DNA of 6,776 nucleotides from Pontiella sp. Lineage in GTDB: Bacteria > Verrucomicrobiota > Kiritimatiellia > Kiritimatiellales > Pontiellaceae. Below, piece after piece: positions 1 through 5,742 of the stretch. The DNA is taken from NCBI GenBank assembly GCA_029935255.1, contig JAOZKS010000145.1, positions 1-6,776 of the forward strand, written 5' to 3'. Position 1 is the stretch's first letter, and each line of letters opens with the position of its first letter. The translations under genes and the position numbers were made by a program. The notes beneath the pieces were generated by a model. The model saw nothing but the letters and a program-made list of their open reading frames with translations. It searched no databases and had not been told where the DNA came from.

Positions 1-1
1 G

Positions 2-667
2 ACCTCGGCTGATGACAACAGAGATCCTGACCTCGTCAATGACCTTGATTTAAAAGTTACCGGACCCAGCGGAACGTTTTACCCATACAAACTCAGCTAT
101 ACGAACCCAGATGATCCTGCGACGACCTCCGGAGAAAACAATGTCGACAATGTGGAGCAGGTCTATATTTCGATGCCTTCGGCGGGGCTGTATACAATCA
201 CGGTGGATTTCGATGAAGCCTCTTTGACGGGCGGCACGCAGCACTATTCACTTCTGATTAGCGGAAATACAGGGGATGTGGACGCCGACGGCATGCCGGA
301 CTTTTGGGAAACCCTGTATTTTAACGGCTCAACGAATGCGATCGCCACAGCGGATCTGGATGGCGACGGTTCGGACAACCTGACGGAATACATTGCGGGC
401 ACTTTACCCAATAATACAGGATCGGTCTTCAAGGTAACCTCTTTCTCAACACCCCTCTCGAATGGGGCGCCGTTTGTCGTAAACTGGAATACGGTGGAGG
501 GACGACTCTACAACGTCGGTTATTCTGTCAATTTGGTATACGGATCCCTGACCAACTACCTGCCCGGGGCCATCAATCTCCCGTACACTCAAAACAGCTA
601 CACCGACACGGTCGAGCGCGCGGGTTCGGCGCACTTCTACCGAGTGGATGTCCGGCTTGAGCAGTAG
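2..667 (+). CDS. C-terminal part of a secreted subtilisin-like (S8, KP-43-type) serine protease; 5' end outside window
   Basis: The frame is open from base 2 to the TAG at 665-667, giving 221 residues with no start, so this is a 3' fragment. Residues about 9-87 (DPDLVNDLDLKVTGPSG, then DNVEQVYISMPSAGLYTITV) match the jelly-roll domain that follows the catalytic domain in KP-43-like S8 proteases; 'LVNDLDL' and 'NVEQV' are its hallmarks. Residues 92-97 (DVDADG, followed by MPDFWE) and about 118-130 (DLDGDGSDNLTEY) are two acidic EF-hand-like or thrombospondin-type-3-like calcium loops. A final domain of about 80 residues ends in 'SYTDTVERAGSAHFYRVDV', a pattern I associate with C-termini of secreted proteins in Kiritimatiellota/Verrucomicrobia. 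The catalytic Asp/His/Ser lie upstream of the window, so activity cannot be judged. The protein probably acts in the periplasm, on the surface or outside the cell. A different exoprotein carrying the same jelly-roll is the main alternative. Confidence 0.75.
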   Translation, partial: TSADDNRDPDLVNDLDLKVTGPSGTFYPYKLSYTNPDDPATTSGENNVDNVEQVYISMPSAGLYTITVDFDEASLTGGTQHYSLLISGNTGDVDADGMPDFWETLYFNGSTNAIATADLDGDGSDNLTEYIAGTLPNNTGSVFKVTSFSTPLSNGAPFVVNWNTVEGRLYNVGYSVNLVYGSLTNYLPGAINLPYTQNSYTDTVERAGSAHFYRVDVRLEQ

Positions 668-748
668 CCTCAGGCTTTACATTGGCGTGGATTTTGCTAC
701 ATCTGTTGGGTGCTGGTCGAAAAATAATTCATCGGCAGGCACACAGAT

Positions 749-1087
749 ATGAAAGCCGTACGGATCATCCTATATGGGGTATTGGTCGCATCTGCGTTCT
801 ATGCGTACATGCCGGATCGTGTTGAGCCTGTAGCGGTGCAGGACTTGGATGCTGTTGCTGTCGTTCTGGTGCAGGAGCCGGTTCCCATGTCCTTGGAAGA
901 AATGCCGCGCGTGAATGAACCGATCGCTCAACCTTTGGAAGTTGAAACGGTTGTCGCACCCGTCGCGGAAATTAAACCACAATCGCCTGTTCAGCCGGTT
1001 GAAGAGCGCGGCGATGCCATGCTCTTCGAAATAAGCGCATTGGAAGGCATGCCCTTTGATCAAGCCATTGTGATGCCCTTTGAATAA
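749..1087 (+). CDS. Small membrane-anchored or secreted protein, Pro/Val/Glu-rich, unknown function
   Basis: This is a 112-residue protein that I do not recognise. Residues 5-19 (RIILYGVLVASAFYA) form one hydrophobic segment after a basic start (K2, R5), so it is a signal anchor or signal peptide placing the rest outside the cytoplasm. Residues about 25-90 are low-complexity and acidic, rich in Val, Pro, Glu and Ala (for example VVAPVAEIKPQSPVQPVEE), like the extended spacers of proteins that reach across the periplasm. There is no Cys and no catalytic motif. The short C-terminal part (MLFEISALEGMPFDQ) may fold. The ATG is preceded by a weak AGG at 737-739, 9 bases away. The gene lies 81 bases after the protease gene and ends before the next promoter, so it could be the last gene of the upstream transcript. 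No clear promoter was found in 668-748. It is likely real because of its ordered membrane/spacer layout, but a chance ORF cannot be excluded. Confidence 0.55.
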   Translation: MKAVRIILYGVLVASAFYAYMPDRVEPVAVQDLDAVAVVLVQEPVPMSLEEMPRVNEPIAQPLEVETVVAPVAEIKPQSPVQPVEERGDAMLFEISALEGMPFDQAIVMPFE

Positions 1088-1119
1088 GGTTTCGTGCCGT
1101 TAATACATGGTCTTATTCA

Positions 1120-1148
1120 TCGACAATGGTTTTTCGGATTTCTATATT
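1120..1148 (+). promoter_or_regulatory. Sigma70-type promoter for the lipoprotein-resB-ccsA operon
   Basis: A -35 box TCGACA (1120-1125, 5 of 6 to consensus) is followed by a 17-base spacer and a -10 box TATATT (1143-1148, 5 of 6). Transcription would start near 1155, giving a leader of about 25 bases before the ATG at 1181. It lies downstream of an in-frame GTG at 1094, so a transcript from this promoter could not use that start. This is the best promoter match noticed in the window, read by eye only. Confidence 0.6.
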
Positions 1149-1180
1149 TGCCGCCCTTTAACAACAACGGGATGTGGATG

Positions 1181-1777
1181 ATGAAATACGATGTTTTTCT
1201 ACTAATTTCGCTGCTTTTTCTGACGGCTTGCGGAGGAGAGGAGCCGAGCACGTATCAGGTGCCCAAGCAAACGGTTGCCAATGCTCCGGTGCAAACGATG
1301 GGGTCGGCTGCCGATAATCAGGCGGTGCAGGCGGCTCATGCCGCAAGGGCTCCCGCCGCCGCCGGTTTCACCAGCAAACTGCCCGAGGGGTGGTCCGAGG
1401 TTTCATCCAGTTCGGCGATGCGCAAGGCGAGCTATTCCATTGAAGGCACCTCCATCGACTTCTATCTCATCTCGCTCTCCATGGGCGATGTGCCGAGCAA
1501 CGTCAACCGCTGGCGCGGACAAGTGGGCTTGCCGCCTGTTTCGCCCGAGGTCATTGCGCAAGGTCTCGTCGCGTTCCAGGCGGGCGGGCACGCGGTGAAC
1601 TACATCGAGATCTACAACGAAGAGGGCGGGAAAGGCATCATCGCGGCCATCGTCGATCTGGCCCCGCAATACTGGTATTTCACCGCTAAAGGCTCCGTCG
1701 ATGAGCTCAAGAACCATGCCGCTGACCTTCGCGCCTTCCTTGAATCCATCCAGTTTGACGGCCATAACCACTCATGA
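1181..1777 (+). CDS. Outer-face lipoprotein coupled to cytochrome c biogenesis genes; unknown function
   Basis: This is a 198-residue lipoprotein. Residues 1-16 form a lipoprotein signal peptide with lipobox L14-T15-A16-C17, so Cys17 would be lipidated after signal peptidase II cleavage. Residues 18-62 are an Ala/Gln/Pro-rich linker. The folded part is about 63-192, with an LPEGW motif (67-71), the striking motif NVNRWRGQVGLPP (107-119) and YWYFTAKG (164-171). I remember this motif from PVC-group proteins of unknown function. The alternating strands and terminal helix suggest a compact alpha/beta domain, perhaps PsbP/Mog1-like, but that is a guess. There is no Cys beyond Cys17, so a thiol-redox role or covalent haem c is unlikely. 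ATGs at 1172 and 1178 are alternative starts; 1181 sits 8 bases after a weak GGGA (1169-1172) and gives the best signal peptide. The frame opens at a GTG at 1094, but that start adds a poor N-terminus and precedes the promoter. The stop overlaps the resB start (ATGA, 1774-1777), so the genes are translationally coupled. Confidence 0.85.
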   Translation: MKYDVFLLISLLFLTACGGEEPSTYQVPKQTVANAPVQTMGSAADNQAVQAAHAARAPAAAGFTSKLPEGWSEVSSSSAMRKASYSIEGTSIDFYLISLSMGDVPSNVNRWRGQVGLPPVSPEVIAQGLVAFQAGGHAVNYIEIYNEEGGKGIIAAIVDLAPQYWYFTAKGSVDELKNHAADLRAFLESIQFDGHNHS

Positions 1778-3198
1778 AAAAAGGGGTCGATTTTTTCCTT
1801 TCGCTCAAGTTGACGGTCATTCTGCTGGCCTTGAGCATGGTGCTGGTGTTCGCCGGAACCCTGGCGCAGGTGGACAAGGGCATCTGGACGGTGATGGATC
1901 AATATTTCCGGTGTGTCATCGCATGGATCGATCTCTATGTATTTTTTCCGCGCTCCATGGACATCCCCCATGTGCGGATTCCCTTCCCGGGAGGCTTTCT
2001 GATTGGCTGGCTGTTGGTCATTAACTTGATCATGGTGCACTGGGCCAGTTTTAAGATACAGGTTTCCGGAGGCCGTAAGGTGGCGGGAATTCTCTTTCTG
2101 TTATTGGGCGTGCTGGTCACGGTTGGGGTTATGTTTGGCTGGGGTTCAGCCCCGGTGGCCGCCACGGAGAGCGATGCGTTTTGGCGGGTTTTCCTGCGGC
2201 TTGGCCGGGGAACACTTGCGGCGGTCGTTTTTTACATAGCCTGCCTGCTCCTCTATCGCAAGCGTGCCGGAATGGTGCTCCTGCACGGTGGAATCCTTTT
2301 TCTGTTAATCGGCGAGTTTGCCACGGCGCTCTACGCAGTTGAAGCTACGATGACGATCAAAGAAGGTGAAACCGTCAACTTCATTGACCACTCCCAGGAG
2401 CTGGAACTGGCCTTCACCGAGATCTCGAATCCCGATTTCGATACCGTGACGGTGGTCTCCGATAAGCAACTCAAGAATGGGGCCGTCATCCAGCCCCAAG
2501 ACCTGCCGATCGACATCCGCGTGAATCGTTTCATCCTCAACTCAACCCGGCCGCAGCCGTTGAGTAATATTCCAGAAGGCCTGCTTACCCGATACCCGCA
2601 ATACGAGGGCCACGGTTCGCGCCTCTATGTTGCCGAACAACCCGAAGTCAGTGGAACCGGCGGAGCGCGGAATGCACCGGCGGTCGATGTGGAGCTGTTT
2701 AATCGCGCGACCGGAGATTCCCTTGGCCGCTACATCCTCTCGATCTGGTTCTATCCCAACTTCGTCAACCGTGCCTGGGATATGCCGACAAACATTAAGG
2801 TAGGCGAAAAGGACTATGCCGTCTATTTCCGCTTCCGCCGCGAATACATCACCTCCCCCAGCGGCAACCCATACTCGATCAAGCTACTTGATTTCGTGCA
2901 CGAAAAATACGAGGGCACGCAGATGCCGAAAGATTTCGCCAGCCAGATCCTACTCATCAACGAAGGCGACGATGTGAACCGCGAGTTGCGCATTTGGATG
3001 AACAACCCGCTGCGCTACGCCCGCCGCACCTTCTACCAGTCCGGCTACCTGCCTGACAACAGCGGAACCGTTCTGCAAGTGGTGCACAACGATAGCTGGA
3101 TGATTCCCTATCTCTCCTGCATGATCGTCTTTGTCGGCATGACCGCGCAGTTCATCCAGTCCCTTTCAAGGTATGTAAAACGGAGGAGTGCGCCATGA
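1774..3198 (+). CDS. resB: ResB/Ccs1-family cytochrome c biogenesis protein (System II)
   Basis: This 474-residue membrane protein works with CcsA to deliver haem to, and attach it to, apocytochrome c on the outer side of the cytoplasmic membrane. Predicted membrane segments lie at about 12-31, 74-93, 104-124, 145-160 or 166-188, and 444-465, enclosing a large extracytoplasmic domain (about 190-440). His89 in NLIMVHWASF fits the conserved transmembrane haem-ligand histidine of ResB/CcsB. His171 in VLLHGGILFLLIGE lies in another family motif. Further family marks are 'EKYEGTQMPKDFAS' (377-390) and MNNPLRYARRTFYQSGY (409-425), the classic ResB signature. The start overlaps the lipoprotein stop as ATGA and has no recognisable Shine-Dalgarno sequence, which suggests translation by coupling. 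The stop overlaps the ccsA start in the same way. Length and layout are normal for a stand-alone ResB not fused to CcsA. Confidence 0.93.
   Translation: MKKGVDFFLSLKLTVILLALSMVLVFAGTLAQVDKGIWTVMDQYFRCVIAWIDLYVFFPRSMDIPHVRIPFPGGFLIGWLLVINLIMVHWASFKIQVSGGRKVAGILFLLLGVLVTVGVMFGWGSAPVAATESDAFWRVFLRLGRGTLAAVVFYIACLLLYRKRAGMVLLHGGILFLLIGEFATALYAVEATMTIKEGETVNFIDHSQELELAFTEISNPDFDTVTVVSDKQLKNGAVIQPQDLPIDIRVNRFILNSTRPQPLSNIPEGLLTRYPQYEGHGSRLYVAEQPEVSGTGGARNAPAVDVELFNRATGDSLGRYILSIWFYPNFVNRAWDMPTNIKVGEKDYAVYFRFRREYITSPSGNPYSIKLLDFVHEKYEGTQMPKDFASQILLINEGDDVNRELRIWMNNPLRYARRTFYQSGYLPDNSGTVLQVVHNDSWMIPYLSCMIVFVGMTAQFIQSLSRYVKRRSAP
3182..3188 (+). promoter_or_regulatory. Strong Shine-Dalgarno sequence for ccsA
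   Basis: GGAGGAG inside the last codons of resB lies 6 bases before the ATG at 3195 and fixes the ccsA start. With the ATGA overlap, it allows both fresh initiation and reinitiation by ribosomes finishing resB. The resB start itself has no such site. Confidence 0.8.
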
Positions 3199-4964
3199 AG
3201 CGCAGCATTTCCAATGCACTGGTCGTCCTGTTTTGCATCTGGTTTTTCCAGAACGGGGTGAAGCCGCCGGAAGAGGCCGCTACAGATCTTCAGCTTAATG
3301 CGTTCGCGCATCTTCCCGTAAAGTTCGAAGGGCGCAAAAAACCGATCGATACCTTTGCGCGCAACCTGCTGACCGTGCTCTCGGACAAGCAGTCCGTAAA
3401 GAACGAAGCCGGCGAGAAGATTTCAGCCACCCAGTGGCTGCTCGATACTATTTCCGGCCGCCCCGAAGCGATGGATTATGCGGTGTTCCGCATCGAAAAC
3501 CTCGATGTGCTCACCAGCCTGGGCCTCGAAGAGCGCAAGCGCTTTCGCTATTCCTACCGCGAACTCATGCCTGCACTCAACACGCTGGACGGCGCTGCGC
3601 GCTCGGCCTATGGAAAGGCGGATCGACAACGCGATCTCTACGACAAGCAGATCATGAAGGTGGCGAACAAGCTCTACCTCTTCCAGAATGTGATGGCTTC
3701 CTTCGAAGATCCATCCACCCTTCCGAAGGAGCAGCTGATGGCCGTGGCGCAACGCTACATGCAGCTTGAAAACTATTCCATTCCTCTTGTGATTCCTCCC
3801 GTTTCAGGAAATCCCCGCTGGCGTCCGCTTATGAGCACCTTGCTCGCTGCGCACCCTGCCATGAACTCCGTCATCGAGGGGCACGACGTGGCCGTTGACC
3901 CACTGGCCACCCACATCGGCGTCATGCAGACCGCCTACCGAGAGGGCAATGTTGCATTGTTCAATAGCGAGTTGATGGAATACGGCGCTTTGCTCCAGCG
4001 CGATAATCCAGCCGTTTTCGAAAAGCTGTCCTTTGAAGTTTTCTACAACCGCTTAGGCGCCTTCATGAAGTCGGCCAACCTCTATCTGCTCGTTTTTGTG
4101 CTCAGTCTGTTTGGTTGGCTGTTCCGCAAGGATGGCTTGCTTGGCGCGGCGCGCACCATGATGGTCTGCGCATTCATTCCGCACACGTTCGCCATCATTG
4201 CACGCGTTTTCCTTTCCGGATATCCACCCGTAACCAACCTATACTCTTCCGCCATCTTCATTGGTTGGGCGGCAGTTGCGGCGGGAATCATTATCGAGCT
4301 GGCTTTTCGAAAAAAAGCGGCGGGAATGGGAAACTTGGTTGGCGGCATTGCCGGCTTTTCCACCTTGTTGATTGCACACTTTCTGGCGGGGGATGGCGAC
4401 ACGATGGAGCAGATGCGCGCGGTACTCGACACTCGGTTCTGGCTCGCCACCCATGTCATCACCGTCACACTGGGCTATATGGCCACGTTTGTCTCCGGCA
4501 CCATTGGCATTTTCTACATTTTTGCCGGACTCTTCACCCGCCGTCTCGATGCCGAAACCAAAGAAAATATGTTCCGCATGATGGTTGGGACCACCTGCTT
4601 CGCTCTACTGCTCAGCTTTGTGGGAACCGTCCTCGGCGGCCTTTGGGCCGACGACTCGTGGGGGCGCTTCTGGGGCTGGGACCCCAAGGAAAACGGGGCG
4701 CTGCTGATTGTGATCTGGAACGCCATCATGCTGCACGCCCGCTGGGGCAGGATGGTTGAACAGCGCGGCTTCGCCATCATGGCCGTTTCCGGAAACATTG
4801 TCACGGCCTGGTCGTGGTTTGGCGTCAATCAGCTGAGCGTTGGCTTGCACTCCTACGGCTTCACCCAGTCTGCCACCTTCTGGCTGGTGGTCTTTGTGCT
4901 CACCCAGCTTGCGGTGGTTCTGCTTGGGTTCGTTCCGACCCGGTGGTGGAAGAGCGGGAATTAA
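3195..4964 (+). CDS. ccsA: CcsA/ResC-family haem exporter and cytochrome c synthase subunit (System II), with N-terminal extracytoplasmic domain
   Basis: This 589-residue protein is the haem-handling partner of ResB. The C-terminal half is the CcsA core, with several membrane segments between about 294 and 580. The WWD motif spans W484-E499 (WADDSWGRFWGWDPKE). By spacing to characterised CcsBA fusions, His420 (LATHVITVTLGY) and His552 (SVGLHSYGF) are the two external haem-ligand histidines flanking the WWD loop, and His514 (IMLHARWG) is the membrane haem-ligand histidine. 'SGYPPVTNLYSS' (341-352) is another family motif. The N-terminus has a hydrophobic anchor (about 8-18), then an unusually long soluble region (about 30-290) with LPVKFEGRKKPIDTFAR (40-56). 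I know this pattern from longer CcsA proteins of Bacteroidetes and PVC bacteria; classical ResC lacks the region. It probably faces outward; its job is unknown. No CcdA or ResA-type thiol reductase gene is visible, so apocytochrome reduction must be encoded elsewhere. Confidence 0.95.
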   Translation: MKRSISNALVVLFCIWFFQNGVKPPEEAATDLQLNAFAHLPVKFEGRKKPIDTFARNLLTVLSDKQSVKNEAGEKISATQWLLDTISGRPEAMDYAVFRIENLDVLTSLGLEERKRFRYSYRELMPALNTLDGAARSAYGKADRQRDLYDKQIMKVANKLYLFQNVMASFEDPSTLPKEQLMAVAQRYMQLENYSIPLVIPPVSGNPRWRPLMSTLLAAHPAMNSVIEGHDVAVDPLATHIGVMQTAYREGNVALFNSELMEYGALLQRDNPAVFEKLSFEVFYNRLGAFMKSANLYLLVFVLSLFGWLFRKDGLLGAARTMMVCAFIPHTFAIIARVFLSGYPPVTNLYSSAIFIGWAAVAAGIIIELAFRKKAAGMGNLVGGIAGFSTLLIAHFLAGDGDTMEQMRAVLDTRFWLATHVITVTLGYMATFVSGTIGIFYIFAGLFTRRLDAETKENMFRMMVGTTCFALLLSFVGTVLGGLWADDSWGRFWGWDPKENGALLIVIWNAIMLHARWGRMVEQRGFAIMAVSGNIVTAWSWFGVNQLSVGLHSYGFTQSATFWLVVFVLTQLAVVLLGFVPTRWWKSGN

Positions 4965-4970
4965 CCCCGT

Positions 4971-5672
4971 CTATAAGGCATCTAATCCCCGGGGCAGCAG
5001 GTTGGCTGGATCGTCCTCGCGATGGCGGAGCATTAACGATTTCTCGGCTCCAAAATAATAGCGGAATCCGCCAAGGCCATAGTAGGCTCCATCTCCGCTC
5101 CGTCCGCCGGTGGCAAAGAGACTGAGCCCGCCGAGGCCGGTAAGGAATTCGGCGCCGCCGCCCCAGACGGTGGAGCCGTCGAACTGTCCGCCGCCGCCGG
5201 AGAGCATCAGGTTGTCTTCCGATAGGTAGTAGTGCACATCCATGTTGCCGTAGGCATCGTTGCCCAAATCGCCCGATTGATTGCCGAGTTGCCCGGCGAG
5301 GGTAATCTGGTTCCAGTAGACCTCCCCTTCGCCGCCGATCTGCCAAAGGTCGGCGTTGCGGTGCTGGAGATAGGATGCCGTCAGGCCGAGCAGGGCATAG
5401 TCGGAGTTGCGCCAGAATGCATGAGCCCCTCCGCCAAATACACTGCGGTTGTCGAGCTGGCCGTACAGGCCGTCGAACTGGGCTCCAAAATAGGTCGTTA
5501 ACGGAATGGAATAGCTGCCCGAAGCGTTCCAGCTCGTGTTTCCGTCCACGCGCCCTCCGAAGAGATCCACCTTTCCGTTTTTTGCAGAGACCGCCTCTCC
5601 GGCCGGGGTATGCAGGGCCGGAGTCAGTATAATCAACAGTGCGGCTTTCAATATGCGGAACGTTTGTCTCAT
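4971..5672 (-). CDS. Secreted, probably outer-membrane beta-barrel protein; unknown function
   Basis: This is a 233-residue protein. Residues 1-30 are a signal peptide (R2, R6, K9; hydrophobic 10-20; possible cleavage after AVSA at 27-30). The mature part is rich in Gly, Tyr, Phe, Ser and Asn, with short alternating segments such as FGAQFDGLYG (62-71), YALLGLTASYLQ (92-103), GEGEVYWNQITLAGQLG (114-130) and AYYGLGGFRYYFG (196-208), as expected for a small beta-barrel of perhaps 8-10 strands. It does not end in an aromatic residue: about 25 polar residues (SLMLRHREDDPANLL) follow the last predicted strand. I recall similar 'RHREDDP' endings in uncharacterised proteobacterial proteins. The frame stays open upstream to 6140, but that part overlaps ilvC out of frame; the ATG at 5670-5672 has an AGAG about 8 bases upstream and gives the signal peptide. 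The gene lies 70 bases after ilvC, just behind its terminator, and converges on ccsA (6-base gap). A periplasmic beta-rich protein is the alternative. Confidence 0.72.
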   Translation of the reverse strand: MRQTFRILKAALLIILTPALHTPAGEAVSAKNGKVDLFGGRVDGNTSWNASGSYSIPLTTYFGAQFDGLYGQLDNRSVFGGGAHAFWRNSDYALLGLTASYLQHRNADLWQIGGEGEVYWNQITLAGQLGNQSGDLGNDAYGNMDVHYYLSEDNLMLSGGGGQFDGSTVWGGGAEFLTGLGGLSLFATGGRSGDGAYYGLGGFRYYFGAEKSLMLRHREDDPANLLPRGLDAL

Positions 5673-5694
5673 TGAGATCTCTTTGGATTGGCGG

Positions 5695-5725
5695 AAAAAA
5701 GCCCCCCGCGTACACGGAGGGCTTT
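5695..5725 (-). terminator. Rho-independent terminator of ilvC
   Basis: On the minus strand, 17 bases after the ilvC stop, the left arm AAAGCCCTCCG pairs with the right arm CGGGGGGCTTT. This gives an 11-bp stem with one G-T wobble and a TGTACG loop. The right arm runs into a series of six T (three in the stem, three beyond). The stem is GC-rich in its middle, so it should stop transcription strongly on the minus strand. The plus strand has only TTT after the stem, so it is weak or inactive in that direction. It ends 22 bases before the start of the beta-barrel gene. Confidence 0.85.
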
Positions 5726-5742
5726 CGGTATTAAGTTTGAGT

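Noticed and set aside
666..680. Possible terminator AGCC-TCA-GGCT after the protease gene
   Set aside because: Only a 4-bp stem with three T; too weak to call.
1094..1180. Extended lipoprotein start at GTG 1094
   Set aside because: It would place 29 residues before the lipoprotein signal peptide and lies upstream of the likely promoter.
1403..2040. Minus-strand ORFs opposite the lipoprotein and resB
   Set aside because: No motifs or signal sequences; they are antisense to well supported genes.
4115..4759. 214-residue plus-strand ORF inside ccsA in another frame
   Set aside because: His/Arg/Cys-rich composition typical of an out-of-frame reading; the ccsA frame has clear family motifs throughout.
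4962..4998. CCCCG...CGGGG hairpin between the convergent ccsA and beta-barrel stops
   Set aside because: Short stem with a loop of about 20 bases and no T run on either strand; no terminator claimed.
4900..5715. 271-residue minus-strand ORF overlapping the beta-barrel gene
   Set aside because: Arg/Pro-rich shadow in a different frame; the 4971-5672 frame has a signal peptide and barrel-like pattern.
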